The notes: generated by a model not told the origin, from the sequence alone. A stretch of DNA of 64,000 nt from Vanessa cardui (GCF_905220365.1 NC_061124.1:7070501-7134500); one strand, 5' to 3'; shown: positions 43,809-58,070, counted from the stretch's first letter. Translations and numbers: made by a program.

Positions 43809-45309
43809 AAATCGTGTAAACTGGTAAACAAATATAAGTAGTCTATACTATAGCGTGTATGCCTGCCAGTTAAAATTATGTTTTTTTAGGCATAGGTAGT
43901 TACGACTATATACCAATGACAATATACAAACATGTCGCGTATTTTTCTCTCATTCGTTTCATCTTCTAATATCGCAAAAGGTAGGTCCAGATTGCAAGGT
44001 AATAAAGGTTAATTTTCATAACTATTTCTATGCTATTGTAGACTTAACAGAATCTCGTTCGTCTTTTAATAATTTTGGCAGCGTATACTTTTGTAGTGTC
44101 TAGACTCCAGACAAATAACTTTCTTATAAATTTGGACATTGGATATAATAATTGTTCTAAAAATACAGAATATAAACATCCAATATAGTCCTTGCCCATA
44201 CGTAGTTACTGTAACTACCTTATGAAAGTTCCCTTAGAATGTAGGCGTCGCGAAATGACGCGCTTGAATTCATAGCGTTCTCGCGTAGTGTCCCTAGTGT
44301 AGAGTTAACTGTAAGTAGTCTTTAGAAATGTCAAATGTCACTGAACGTTCACTGCTGGCGCACTTTTCACTGATATTTCGTTAATTACTAATCATTTACT
44401 ATTATTGAAAAAATATGGAAATTATAAGGCAAGTTTTGTCATAATAAACATATAACAAACGTATATCAAATGTGTTCAAAAAAAAATCTATAAAACCGTT
44501 CTAAAATTAGAAAATAAGTTATTAGAATAGCATTATGGCATATCTTCGTAACACACAAGTAAAATATCATAATTACATAACATTTCATTGCGGTAGAAAA
44601 TACCTCTTTTAGGAAGCTAGAAAAGGTTAAAGACTTCCGAGATTTGATCATATTTTAATTATTTATATTAATGTGTTTAACATTATCTTGGCATCTAGAA
44701 TTGTAATAATTAATTGGGCGTGTGCCTAACAGTATCTAATCTTTGAGTGCAACAATAAAAGTTGTTTAAAAATCACATTGTTCGTGGATAACCCCTCATA
44801 GGGAGAGTTCCTAATAGGAATCAAGCCAAAAGTAAAGATTCCACGTAAAGGGTCATAATAAGCCCTGCATACTTATATATCTTCAAGTCGTAAGGGAAGA
44901 CAAGTGTGTTATGCATTACGCCGTCAAGGGTCGCTGAGAACTTTGACAGACGGGGTTAAGGTCACACATTCTAGTTTCGATATTCAAAAAAAACAGTTGA
45001 ATTTAAACCAAATTTCTTTCTTTTTTCGGCATGATGAATCACGTGTCTACGTCAGCATTTTTACAGAATCGGATTTTATATAGGTACATACTAGCAATCC
45101 ATCCTTGTTTAGAATTAAAGTCTATAGACTACAAATACTTCTGTATTGAAGGACATTGGTATTCGGCCGTTTTCCCTTATTTTATAGATATTATATATTC
45201 CTAACAATGACAACCATACCAAAAATCTTTTATACTTTAAATTTTAATTTATATTGAAAGATAAAAATACGAGCGTCTAATTTTTCATCGCAGATTGAGG
45301 GTTGAAGAC

Positions 45310-45485
45310 GAGGCAAGAACCGCTAAATTATCATGTGCTTGGGTTTATAATTAATCAAGGCCAGCAGTTAAAGGAAACATGGCAAAAAACACGACCATAT
45401 TACAAACTACCGGATCTCAAACCTCCTCTAAAAGGACAATAGGTCTTAGGCCAGGAGTGGCTCAATTAAGGGTTGTTATTACTTT
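45310..45485 (+). repeat. Decayed SINE copy, opposite orientation
   Basis: The landmarks run in reverse order to the intact copies: ATCATGTGCTTGGGTTTATA, then AACCTCCTCTAAAAGGACAA and GGCCAGGAGTGGCTCAATTA, ending in a GTTGTTATTAC tail. This corresponds to the plus-strand sense of the element. Confidence 0.55.
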
Positions 45486-46854
45486 ACATAATCGGTAACG
45501 GTTGTTTATAGCGAAATTAAAAAGTTTTCGTTTTTAATACATAGCCCTAAATACTTCAGTTAAACGTTTACTTGTGTGAGCGTATTGTTTTAATGTAATT
45601 ATATTAAAGGCTTAACACAATATAAAATGGATTTTAAGACTTTGACGATACATAAGTATGCGAGTAGGTCAAAGTTATTTATAGTCATTTCAAAGTAAGA
45701 GAAATAAATTACAGTTTTTGTAAAATAGGATAGTTACAAATTTCAAGATAAAGTTAAAATAGCAGCATCACATTTGATCGTCGAGAAAAAATCTACAACT
45801 AAAATCTAGAAAAACTGGCAACAGGAGCTCAGCGCAACTATTTTTTTCATATCATCTTAGTTTAAAAATTGTATTTACAATGTTTTTTCATTTTTCTATT
45901 TGAAAAGTTCTGGAGGCGATCTATCATCACCATCTAAAAATTCATCAGTTTTATAAGATCCTGTAACTTAATGCTTTTTTTGCATTTGAGTAATTTTCTA
46001 GGGGCATGTTGTAAAAGCGTGTATATTGCCCGAGAAAATATTTTTTAACTCTGTAGTCGGGTAACATTCGTAACTGACTTATGGTCGTTACACTCGTTCA
46101 AGTAGTATATATTTCACAATTATTTTATATTTTCATAAACATACATCTAAAATATATTGAGATGCGACAATCAATAGTTTATTTAATTTGTTTGTTGAAG
46201 AAACTTTGGTCCCTTCGAGGGTTATAGCTAAAATGTAGATCATTTTGTGCGAATAGCCCCCTACTACGAATAAACACAGCGAGTCGTATCCACATCAACC
46301 AACAATCTAATTTTCTTAACGGTGAATGCTGCAGAGCTATCTACTAGATAATCCATTAAGAACCCTGCCCGCTGCTAGAAGGTCATTTGTGAATAAAAGA
46401 ATTGGACCAAGAATAAATCCTTGATCTCTTGCCATTAACATCAACCCTTTGTATTCGATTACTCGGGTACGAAATTAAAAGATGACGCCATTAATACTGT
46501 AGAAGCTAGTGACGAGAGATACAGCGGCAATTACATAATTCAAGTAATTTATTAATATATTCATTTAATAAAAATCTATTAAGATAACACTCAACTTCAG
46601 ATCTTACAACAGAAATTAAGTCGGAATTTCGGACACTATTGCAGGTGACATTACAATTAAGGACAGTTTAATAACTGGTATAAATAAAAATTCGAATCAA
46701 GCGGAAGTTTGTGCTCTTGACATGGCCTGCCTCAATTATTTATACCTAAACCTCCTTAAGCTATGTAAAACCTCTACACCTGTACTTTTATTTTGAAGGA
46801 ATATCTCAACAAAGATCCTTTATGTAAAAATTCTCGTCGAAACAGGTGCGGTAC

Positions 46855-46905
46855 CATCATGCAGGTGCGTTGCTGCCCTTTAATGACTGAATAGTTTCTT
46901 TTCTT
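46855..46905. repeat. Decayed fragment of the 55.4-kb repeat
   Basis: CAGGTGCGTTGCTGCCCTTT and AATGACTGAATAG align with CAGGTGTGTTGCCGGCCTTT and AATGAATGAGTAT at 55412-55444. Confidence 0.55.
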
Positions 46906-49900
46906 GAACACTGTTGAGCACTAGGCTATATATGGAAGTAGAATTATTAAATTATACCTAATTATATTTACAAAATATGTTAATTTATATCGAGATTCTC
47001 CTTCTTGTTTTTCTCGCTGGAAAAACGCCTGTATGCCTTTTTACCACATAATGTGAGGGGTATGCGCGGAAGGTGCCGGAATACGAACTAAATAAGCGGT
47101 ACCCATTGTGTCTTTTCGAGGGACTTCACGGGAACGCTTGCGCATACAACAGTACACGTCCCGAAAAGAAGATATTTTCCTCTTAATCTGACACTTGCTA
47201 TTGAACGTAGCAAAAAAATTACTTACCGAACGAATGGTATATTTTGGGTAAATTTAGTTTAGAAACTAAATGAGTGAAATAGATCATCAGAGTTCAACTG
47301 TATTTATATTTATTATTTAATATCAAGTTACAATACGTTATAATACACCTATCATAAGCGAAAGCTTATTTGGAAATCGTTTAAAAACAGCGGATTTAAA
47401 TACAAATTTATTCTACATCGATATAAGACGACACCATTAATGGAATTGAACATTATTTAAATTATCATCATAAACCGGTAACCGGTCTTGTTTTTAAACG
47501 AACATTTCGTAATCTATACTTCTGACGAAACATTAATTCTTACTTACCACGTGTACGGTGTTAACATCTCGGATGAGACATTGTCGTACAAAGTCTACAT
47601 TATATAAATAGAATTATTTTAAATATTATACATCTATCATGATTTGTGTGCAACGAATTTTGTGAATTAAGTCTGATTTACATACAATTTAAATATAGAG
47701 ACATTATCTCTTGCTAAGACACTGCTTTTTATAATTAACTTATAGCTTAAAAAGTGCTCTAAATTATAGCCTATAATCACTGTAATGCAAGTTGAATCTT
47801 TTTTTTTATTTATTATCATAATAATAATAATCATACAGGCATATTAATTATAATTTTTAAGCTAAAACTATCGACATATAATCTTAGATATTATATAACT
47901 TTTGATTTCAAATCTAACCAAAAATTATAAAACAAACTTAGAACTATTGCTCTACGTGTAAAATCGATTATTTAACGTATTTTCGTTAACGTAATATCCA
48001 TAATTTAAAGCATTTCTTGCATGTGCCAATATACAACATTTTAACATGTACTTAATGAATTATAATAATTGTAGTAATATTGTATTAGCAGTATTATTTT
48101 TTGTAAATACTTGACCTTAAAATGAAATCAATAAACAACAAGGCAAAGAAAGTAGGCCGAGTCTAAAAAGTGGCAGTATTCCAAAGCCCTATTCTTTAAA
48201 CATCCATTTCGTAGTTCTTTATTTTGATATAGCGCAGGATAAAACTGGTTACAAATTGCATTGTTTTATTAAAACCTGGCCATTTTATTATTTTATTTAT
48301 ATTTACTACCACATTAATTACCAAAATAACAAAAAAAGAAGTGTAAAAAAACATAAAATTCAAAAAGGCTCATCGCGTAGTTAAATATCATCGAAATATA
48401 ATAGCCGCGAACGATGGCACAAATTTTAAACTAGTAGTTAATAAATAACAATAAACCAATACTTAAATAAATAAATATAAAAAATAACGTAAACATAAAA
48501 ATATTTTACGCTTACAACTGTAAGAAGCTGGCATGTTGGTGGTTATAAGTAGTCAGTTCCTCATTTCTCTTACAATTAACGTTAGACTAGCTGTAAATAC
48601 TTCATGTGTATTTTGGAATACTGCTCCCTGAAAATAAGAAATTAACACATACATTTTTAACTTTTACTATGTGCCAATATTAACTATATATTTTTATAAT
48701 TTATTAATTAATTAGTTCGTTTTAATAAATGAATGGGCGACGTTGATTTAATTGATAGATATTTTTTTAATATGCAGAAATTTATTCGATTGAAAGTATC
48801 AGGTGTAATTACAATTAACATTTTATAATTCGACACTCATGTAATAAATACTCGTTGACTAGTATCATAACATTAATATACACGTAGTATAGGAAATCTG
48901 TTATTATTTCTAAGGTAGGTAATAAGTATATAATGTTTTACTTTTTATTTTTTAACAGACAATTTACCGAATTACATTAATAAGTAGTTTAATTAAATGA
49001 TTGTTTTTTATAAAGACGTAGGGCCGTTCATATATTATGTGCCTAAAATTTTATTAATCGTTGGCCTGTTATAATGCCACAATACGAAAATCTTATGAAA
49101 TCGATATTAGGATGAATATGTACTAACTTATATATCTACTAAACATAATGATATCGGACAAATATCAGATTGTTGCAGACTGCTACATAGTATATGGACA
49201 GCCATATGAACAGCGCCGGCTCTAGGGTAGAGCGAAGGAAGCGGTCGCTATTAGAATTGTAAGCAAAAATAAAATTTTATAGGCATTTCTACGCACTCGT
49301 ACACGGAACAGCGCGGCTGGGACTCGAATGGCCAGTCTTACCGGTTTATTTTCTAAATAAAGTGTAACAAAGGCGCCGAAACACTCATTTGTCTACCCTG
49401 ATAAATGGTTAGAGCAGACGCCGCATTTGCAACAATTGTTTTTTTTAAGTTCTTTTAAAACTTCTTGATAAGGAATGATAGATTCTTACTTCTGTTTTCA
49501 ATTTAAATTATGATAGATATACAACAAACTATGTTACAAATGATTTACATCTGATGTTTTTGATGGTGCTAAAATAGGGAACATTTAACATCTTATACCT
49601 CCGATATAGTAATTGATATATACTACCTAATGACATGAACATATTCGTTTTTAATATTAGACATAACTTTCAGTTTTATCATGAAGTAATAAAAGAAGCT
49701 ACTAGTATACCATTGACTATCTAAAAATTATATATAAGAAAGTTGAAACTGAGTTACAATAGCCACAATAGTTGAATGATCTAATTATATATGAAAGATT
49801 AACCTTAAACATAATGTGACGTTAAAAATATTTATAATTATAGTAAAAACTTATTTTCCTGATATAGGGACAAGACAATATAATGTTATTATAATTTCGA

Positions 49901-52518
49901 ACCCTACTAGTGAAACTTACAAAGTTGTGTTGTTTTTTAAAAGCAAAACTTTAAAAACACAATTATCACTATCTATCAATTAGTAACATTTTATAAAGTC
50001 AACAATATTAAAAAGCCATGTCCTCAATATATTATTATACAATCAACTACCACCATATTACAACATAACTACTGTCTGCTACTTATAAATAAACCTAATA
50101 TTATATTTTTATTTAAGAGAGATAGTTTAACGAAATACTGGACAAATTTCTCCTCTAGCATTCTAGCAAACATCTTAAGATTTGTTTATCTTAACATTAT
50201 GTCATAAGTTAATATTTTGGTCACGGTACACAGTTAACAGAATAATCTGTAGGAGACCCTTGCTGCCTTCTATGAAAATGGAAAAAAATCTGCTCCATTT
50301 ATTTATATTATCTTCCTGGATCGATTAAAATATTTTTTTAATACTATTATTACTCTTGTAATTCTCAATTCCATAACTTTTTCCATATTAATATTAAAAA
50401 ATAATATAAGTTCAGACAATTTCAACAAACACAATGTCAAATAGATTTGTATAAAAACATTGGAAGAACGAAGTGTGACAATGAATGCCAGCGGGTCACT
50501 CTTCAGTGGCTTTAACAAACCGAGTGCACTCCAAGCTCAGTTTCATCAAAGCATTTTCGATGACACAAAACTTTTTTAATCTCATTTCAAAAAGATTAAC
50601 TACTTTAACATTGAGCTTAATAGACCATATGAATACATGTTTTAAACAAAATTATTTTTTTTATTTTAAGACAATTACACCCTTTAATTATAATATGACA
50701 TTGTTATATTTTTATCTAATGTGTGTAATAATATCATGACTTATTTAAACAATTAAATTGACATCATATTAATAACAAAAATGATATATATTTAAATTAT
50801 CTTTAAAGAATTATATTTCATAGAAACATAGCTATTAATGACTTCAAGTGAGTAGTTTAAGACCATTTGAATCAATCTTTCATTGGCATTTATTTTTTTA
50901 ATATGTTAGTGATAGTGATACCATATACGAAAATAAATGAAACCTCCTTGGACAAAAAACATTGTCATTGTACAATAAGTTTCAAATCAATAACATTAAT
51001 TTTATATATTCATTCTCAAATGTGTAATGTGAAATAAGAACCAAGCCTGGCAAACTCGATTTATCTTCATAAACTTTAGTACTATTCATGTACTAATGTT
51101 ATGCAATTTCAAAGATAGTTGTCTATTTCTTTTTGTTATCTATCATTCTAATTAATAAAGGCAGGAATGTTTATATTTTGCAATATGTTAACTAATATGT
51201 GCAAGATAAACACTGATAAATGACATTAAAATCACTATTAATTTATGTCTAAGCCTTAATTACATATTGAGATAATTTTTAACGAGAAATGTGAGTTAAT
51301 TCTTAAGCTAAATAAAAATAAATGTCAACAACCAAAACAAGGGTAATATTCTAGTATATTCTCTCATAGAAGTTAATTGAATAAATAATAAAATTATACT
51401 TCTTTATGTTTAAGCAATATTTTTACAATCTTTTATACTGAAATCTTAATATAAATCACAATAACATTATGTGATTAGGAGGAAAATTAATTATTACAAT
51501 TCGATAAACAGAACTTGTTTTAACAAATTATGTAAATCTATGTGGCCATTGGTATTATTGATGAACCATTTATGGTACTTATATAATTATCTTTGTCTTG
51601 CTTATCTCTTTAAAATTCTAGAATTTCTTTTACTAAATCCCTATGTAGTAGTAGTCATCAAATATTTTGCTAACCAACAGCTTGTTATTGTGAGGTGATT
51701 TAGTTAAATAATGTAGCATCTTCTTCTTTCAAATGTAATATCATTGATGAAAGAAAGAGAGGCATCAGTCTTTAACTAAACATCCCCATAATATTGAGAG
51801 TAGCTGCTCTTCATTATTTATAAGCAGTGTATGACAAAAACTAGTTCATCACAAGTGCTTATATCTCAAATATTGTTTACATTTTACTAGTTTAACTAAA
51901 ATCATAAATATTTTAAAGAATACCCTTGTGAATGTGTGTTTTATTTCTAAATTAGAAGTGAATAAATAGCTTTCTTCTTGAATTACATAATAAAAAGGAA
52001 GCAATGATCAATACAATTTAAAGTTTTTATAACGTCTACACATTTTGTCTTTACACAAATTCTTAAAACAGCAAACAAGCTCTAATTAAATATATACAAT
52101 TATAATGTACAAAGTGATTAATAAGTATTTCATTTCTAATTGTTGAATCCAAGAATTAACATAACATTTTTAAAATTGGTTAAATAATATTCTTTTAAAT
52201 ACTTATGCCTTATTACTGTCAGAATAACTAATCACCTAGGAATTCTCAATCTGCAGATTAGATAATACCTCATATCTTGAAAATTAATAAAAACATTTTT
52301 AAGCCTTTATGTGTCACATTTGTATTTTTTTCCCATTAACCTACATCCAACACAAATTATTGGTATTTAAATAACTCATAACTTACATTGTCCTACAAAG
52401 CTTAAAAAATTAGAGTAAATATACATTTTCCCATTATCTGAATAAATTAAAAGAAAAATATGATGAAATGTATGTGTAAAGCAATAAAGTTTATATGCTA
52501 TAACTTGCAATGATCGTG

Positions 52519-53127
52519 TTAATGCGAAATTCCATAATTAACCCCACCTGTGTTGAGACCCGTGTTCTCGGATACGCCTGGAGCTGGCGCCGGCATGGCA
52601 ATGGGTGGTGCCTGTTCACCAGACGGGCGGCCTTCTCCACCTGGCTGCATCGTCACCGGTTGTATCCCGTCTGAATCGTCTCGTTCAAGGGTATGGTAAT
52701 CACCAGACTCTTCTGGTGGTCGCGGTTTGCATTTGTTACAGCAGAAGTTACAACAGCAGCAAAGACAGCAACAGCAGTAACATCCGGTCAAGATACAACT
52801 AATAACGAGAAGGGCTTTGCACCAAGGACTAGTGACAGTGAAGTAGAAGTTGACATTTTCTTCTCCAAATTGCTCAGCTATGTATAATCCGAGGGAGCCA
52901 TAGTTGTCATAGATATTTCTCTTTGTAGCGTCACTTAATATTTTGTGAGCACGATTCACCTCTTTAAACTTTTCCGCTGCCTCTGGATTATTTGAGTTTT
53001 TATCCGGATGATATTTCAATGCTAATTTACGATAACTTTTTTTGACATCATCGGCGGTTGCAGTTTTGGGTACCTGCAGTATTTGATACAGGCTATCGCC
53101 CGCAGTTGATAATTTCCTTTTGTCCAT
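52519..53127 (-). CDS. Csp: Cysteine string protein (DnaJ homologue, DNAJC5)
   Basis: Csp is a palmitoylated synaptic-vesicle co-chaperone that works with Hsc70 to keep SNAP-25 functional. The 202-residue frame is a single exon. It has a J domain (about 12-78) with HPDKN at 40-44, a linker ending SPWCKALLVISCILTG, and the cysteine string. The string has 14 Cys between 103 and 133 with two CCCC runs, the sites of palmitoylation. The C-terminal tail is Pro/Gly-rich and disordered. Length matches the family (about 200-250). The Met at 53127 is the usual short lead-in (MDKRKLSTAG) before the J domain. It is divergently transcribed from the Mpv17-like gene. Confidence 0.97.
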   Translation of the reverse strand: MDKRKLSTAGDSLYQILQVPKTATADDVKKSYRKLALKYHPDKNSNNPEAAEKFKEVNRAHKILSDATKRNIYDNYGSLGLYIAEQFGEENVNFYFTVTSPWCKALLVISCILTGCYCCCCLCCCCNFCCNKCKPRPPEESGDYHTLERDDSDGIQPVTMQPGGEGRPSGEQAPPIAMPAPAPGVSENTGLNTGGVNYGISH

Positions 53128-54175
53128 GTTTCAACTTCTATCTTCCAATTAGTAAAGGATTATAAATTAAAGATTTTACGATGAATAATTATTACTCACA
53201 CGCGAAAATCATTAAACCGATCTTGTTCACAATCTTTCCCTTTTTTACGAATTTACAATGGACAGATAAGACTAAGACCGAAGATTTGAGAGGATAAACA
53301 GAGTATATTCATTTATGAATGTTTGGTTTATGATAAATAATTGTTGTCTATGCTTTATGTTATTTCTGACAATGTAACAAAAAAAAAATAAAACTTAATA
53401 TGCTTTTAATGTTTACTCTACTACTTACATAATAATTTATTATATTTGCTGATTAACATTATACTGAACTATTGTACTAGGTAAAAGCATAATCCAAAAA
53501 TTAATAACTCCAATTATATTTTTTTTGTTTATCAGAGTATTTTAGATTTTCACGACATTAAACTAAATAATATTATTTGGAAACAAATAATTTGGTCAAA
53601 TTATATATCAGTTTTTATTTAACTTGCAATATTTATTCTTGCAAGCCGAATAACAACAACTTCCTCCTATCCTACGGAGAAGAAATTTTAAATATTAGTT
53701 CGGATTCATTCTGTTTTGTTGGTTGAGTTTAATAAACATAATTTCATTACATGATAATGAGTTGATGCCAATCATTGGAACTTCTCAACAGCCAACAAAA
53801 GAGACTTTATCTACAATAAAAGCTGTTTTTAAGTTTAATTATTTGAATAATCTGTTATAAGGTTACTAATTGTATATTGTCTGTTGTCTTCTCTATGTAC
53901 CAAGACAGACAAGAATGTTTGACTTTGACACTTGACAGTAGATAGTAGCATGTTAAATGTTTATTATATAAACAAAGTCAAACACCGAATACTGTATTAA
54001 ACATTGAAAGCTCGCAAATACACGTTATACAATAAAGACAAAATATTAACATAAGTATTAATTAAAATAAATAACTTTAGTTTTTTATGTATTGTCTGAT
54101 CTATATAAAATAATTTAGCTTTTTACCAAACCGTTTTAATGACCATTTGCAGTTAAAAATAGCATTATTTTTACC
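53128..54175. promoter_or_regulatory. Shared upstream region of two divergent genes
   Basis: About 1.05 kb separates the start codons of Csp (minus) and the Mpv17-like gene (plus). It is AT-rich, with no recognisable core promoter element or CpG-rich island. Both 5' UTRs and promoters should lie here, but I cannot place the start sites. Confidence 0.5.
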
Positions 54176-54808
54176 ATGGCGAGCGCTCGTGGAATATTTC
54201 AATTATATCAAAAACTCCTTAGCAATCGACCTTATTTAGTGCAAGCTATCCAAGCAGGAACATTGATGGGTGCTGGCGATATTATTTCACAAACTTGCAT
54301 AGAAAATAAAAGTGTTGAAAATTTTGACTATAAGAGGACGATAAAGTTTTCAAGCATTGGGTTTTTTGTTGGAGTAAGTTGTGACAGAAAGTAATGAACA
54401 CGTAAGTGACACTTCTACTGAATTTTATTGTAAATATTGTGTATATTGCAGGGTCCAGCTTTACGAGCCTGGTATGGATTATTGAACAAACATGTTGGAG
54501 TTGGTGGTAAAACAGTGGCTATCAAGAAAGTTTTCGTTGATCAAGCTATATTTGCTCCAGGGTTTTTATTTTTTATATTAATTGCTGTGGGTACAATGCA
54601 AGGAAAATCTTGGGAATCTATTAAAACTGATATTGATGCCAATTATATGGATGTTCTAAAAACAAATTATTATATTTGGCCATGGGTACAGTTAGCTAAT
54701 TTTTATTATATTCCATTACAATATCAAGTATTAATTGTACAGTCAGTTGCACTTTTTTGGAATACTTATTTGTCATGGAAAACAAATCATAAAAGGTTAT
54801 TAGAATAA
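54176..54808 (+). CDS. Mpv17/PMP22-family inner mitochondrial membrane protein
   Basis: Mpv17 proteins are small channel-like membrane proteins linked to mitochondrial DNA maintenance. Two exons, 54176-54373 and 54452-54808, join in phase 0 to 184 residues, near the 176 of Mpv17. Hallmarks in order are the N-terminal WxxYxxLL-like LYQKLLSNRPYLVQAIQAG, GAGDIISQTCIE, the FDYKRTIKFSSIGFFVGGP junction spanning the intron, RAWYGLLNKHV, KVFVDQAIFAPG, NYYIWPWVQLANFYYIPLQY and a C-terminal WNTYLSWKTN. Four hydrophobic segments fit the family. The intron is only 78 nt. AATAAA follows at 54932-54937. Confidence 0.93.
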
Positions 54809-54931
54809 GGCTGTTTTAATGTAGAATATTGCAATTTTTTTACTATGTGGATAAGTAGATTTGTAGCAACTGAAAGGATCTCGTAGACAACCCATGGCTT
54901 TTGCAAATATAAAAAATGTTTAATTGAAGGT

Positions 54932-54937
54932 AATAAA
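54932..54937 (+). terminator. Poly(A) signal of the Mpv17-like gene
   Basis: A canonical AATAAA (overlapping a second one four bases on) lies 124 nt after the stop codon, the first such hexamer downstream. Confidence 0.6.
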
Positions 54938-55314
54938 TAAATGTATTAATTTTGGTTTTTTATTACATATAAGAATATGTTCTATGAATAAAAATGGAGT
55001 AAAACAACATGCCTAAAAATGCCATTGCAACATAACTTTCTTATAAAACTTTAATATAAAAATAGGTACCGAAAAAAGATTAGTAACTTTATTTTACCTA
55101 TATTTTTTTCATTATTATTTTATGGAAAAACAATAAATATAAACATTCAACTTATTAAAAGTTATATAGTAAAGCAGTAAATATTTTAGATATTGGATTA
55201 CTTAATTTTTATTAGCCAAGCCAAGACAACCAAGAACAGATAAAATATCACATCAAAATAAAAAATGTTCTAAACAAAATCCCAAAAGTCCCCTTTGATC
55301 CATGTCCCACTAAT

Positions 55315-55515
55315 AAAGTTATGGGATATTTTTATGTGATAGTTGGCAAACGAGCAGGAGGCCCACCTGATGGAAAGTGACCATGGATATCTGCAGCACC
55401 AGGAGGCTTACAGGTGTGTTGCCGGCCTTTAATGAATGAGTATGCTCTATTCTTGGAGGTTTACATGTCGTATCGCTTCGGAAAAAACGCCGGCGAAAGC
55501 TATTTAGAACAACAA
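55315..55515. repeat. Lepidopteran interspersed repeat
   Basis: It contains GGCAAACGAGCAGGAGGCCC, ACCTGATGGAAAGTGACCAT and GGTGTGTTGCCGGCCTTTAA, phrases that recur in many lepidopteran intergenic regions. It ends near CGGAAAAAACGCCGGCGAAAG. A decayed piece of the same repeat lies at 46855. Confidence 0.7.
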
Positions 55516-55689
55516 AAGAAAGATCCATCCAAAAATCCAGCTTTATTGTAATTTTGCCGAAATGTAAAGCCTTTATTCGCTGGACTATAAATAAATATTA
55601 GATTTTTCAACAAATGAACGCGACGGGTGAACGCCATATACGCTTGCCCGTTCTCACGTGATATACATATTTAGTTTAACCTACTTGGA

Positions 55690-56660
55690 GAGCGTCTCTG
55701 GATGTTAACGGGTTTTGGAAAATCAGGGCATCAAGGTCGATGTTGGCTATGCATGCTCTAACTTCAAATTCGTCAATTCTAGAGTTCAACGAAGCTGCGT
55801 ACTATATACCTGCTCTGTTTCTTCTGCATTTCAATGACTTATTGTAAATCAGCAACGTTCACTGCTATGCAGACGAAAGTGCCTACCGTAGACAGTAAAT
55901 CCACCAGTCGTGCTTATATTATTTTTATGGAAACTCTAAAACCGGAACAAGTTTGTATCTGAAATTGCGATTTCGTTGAACAAAATATCGGGCTGGGCTC
56001 GACTAAATCGAGCCCAAGTTAATCCCAAAAATACAGAAGTCTGCGCGTTAATCATTGAAAATCACTCTTTGTCGTATCTCTACGATTTGATAATATTTCC
56101 ATTGCTGCTACAGCTACTGTCAAAATACTTGGCTTTTATGTTTCGGATCTCATTCAGCTTCATTTTTTTATGCTAAATTCGAATCAAAATATTCTTGGTG
56201 TGCTCAGTAAGGCAAGACGGTACTTCACGTCGGCCCCTTAAACTACAGAAGGCGAAAATTCAGCCTCACGCAGGTCATTCTTCTTACCTCTGGCCGTGTC
56301 TGGCCCAGTACCAGCTTCTTCCATTTGACCACTCTACGTAGAGATGTTGGATAACTTTGCAAATTCTACTGCATTTGCCATAGAAAATTAAGGAAATGTT
56401 TCGATAATACCGGCTACTTGAATTTTACCATCAGACATCGCGTCAATATTCTAAGTTTATTCCGGACCATTTAGATGACTGAAAATCGGCCACAGCGGGA
56501 TTTTTAAGAGATTTTCTGCCTAGCACACTCACTGTGGAACCACTTAACCGAAAGCCTCATTGAAAGCTTTCTGTAAAGCTCTAGATGAATTGGGGAAACT
56601 TGAGTTCCTAAGATCAATATTAAAAATCCTTGCTTGCAATTACCCTGAACTAAACTAAAC
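55690..56660 (+). mobile_element. Decayed non-LTR retrotransposon (jockey/CR1-like) reverse transcriptase
   Basis: Short conserved blocks of a LINE reverse transcriptase C-terminal part appear in order but in shifting frames. Examples are FNDLL and HCYADES-like codons near 55830-55885, WARLNRAQVNPKNTEVCAL at 55990-56050, LSKARRYFT near 56200, and a block around 56490 coding HSGIFKRFS-like then LTLWN-like residues. Stops and frameshifts interrupt every frame, so it is a dead fossil fragment. No 3' tail or target duplication is evident. Confidence 0.65.
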
Positions 56661-58070
56661 GAAACTGTAACTTTTTTGAATTGTTGAAATTAGAAGAGCT
56701 TTTGGTGAAATATTATTTTAAGGTATTTCTAATACTGTTAAAGCCGTCTTGTGAAGAATCTCCTATTAATACAAATCATCCCTATTTTCAAGAAAGAATA
56801 TTTGAATAAAATATATTCAATATCCGGTATTCCCCAGTATTTTTTTACTATTGGAATTCGTGACAAGATATTAAATTTAGTCTAATTATTTATTTTACCT
56901 CTAATAAACGACAAGATTCATACGAAAGATTTTTGATATATATATTTTTATACAATAGTACTATTCAGAACTATCATTTTGTTAACTGATATTTATTTTA
57001 ATAAAAGCAACACTTTGCCTTTAGACGACTGACTTTTGAGAACTGTGTGACGTATCTCCGGCCTCCGCCCGAATTTCAATTCAAATGTCAAAAACACCTC
57101 GCCGGTCAAACTGATTAACAAAAATATCTTTTATGTCTAAGAGCCTAGTGAAACTTATACGTCAATTTTGCTTTTGCGAAAGGAATAAACATTATTAAAT
57201 TTACAAGAAGTATTATAAAGGTAACTGAAGTAATATTTAAAATTAAATACGGGTTTTCATATCATACATAATCATATTATAATAGAACTACATAATTTAA
57301 ATTATTATTAACATCATTATATTGAATTATTTTAAGCCGTTATCTCATATTCGACTGATAACCAAAAAAGTTCATGCAGTATTAAAGGATTAAAAAATAA
57401 ATATATAATATAACTATCGCGGTTTTTTTTATAAATGTATAATACTAATGAGTTACCTACGTTACGTGTTTTTACGTATTTGGTCGATTAGCATTAGTGT
57501 GTAAATGAAAGATTCATCCATAAGTCATATATTTTAAGTTATATGGAAAAACTGATGATTTATTTCAAATTACAAGCTTTTGTTAAAATGAGATTTCCAC
57601 CTAACTAATTGAACTGAAGTTTTGAAAATTTTCTGCTTTTTGTATATTTATTGAGACTGTTCCTTGAAATGTTTTTTTTTTTTTTTTTAATATTAATAAG
57701 CTTATTCATCTCATATTTAGAACTGGTTTGTAGTAATTATACCAAAAAATATAAAAAAATTCCGAGATATATTTTAGTTGCATAAATTTCATGTATGCAA
57801 GCAAAATTATTTCTGCCTTTTTATTTTATTTATGTATATTAATACTATTTATAATAAAGATTTTAAGTAAATTAATTAATTTAACAATTGGCAGAGTATT
57901 TAAATAACAATCTTTTATATAATTTTTTTTTGCTATCATACAAATAGACTTGAGTACAACAGTTTTGAATAATGTTTTTTATTGTTACAATGCAGTAGCA
58001 ATAAAATACATAGCTTTATAAAGCATAGACATAGCTTCAACACAAAATTAAAATATTTCAGTATCTGAAA
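56661..58070. other. Intergenic, no gene seen
   Basis: This is AT-rich spacer upstream of S-formylglutathione hydrolase, with a T18 run near 57672. The promoter and any 5' UTR exon of that gene should lie here. A slightly GC-richer patch at 57040-57110 is a candidate promoter area. Confidence 0.5.

Larger units (their letters stand above)
42840..52518. other. Gene-free AT-rich region of nearly 10 kb
   Basis: No open frame here has protein-like composition, and no splice-compatible chain of frames was found on either strand. The contents I recognise are decayed SINE pieces, the imperfect nested hairpin at 43741-43808, and long AT-rich runs. The part nearest 52.5 kb may be 3' UTR of the cysteine string protein gene, but I cannot place its end. 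Confidence 0.55.

Noticed and set aside
50303..51698. Several 70-85 codon frames on both strands
   Set aside because: Composition is that of AT-rich non-coding DNA (Leu, Ile, Asn, Lys, Phe), with no splice context or recognisable domain.
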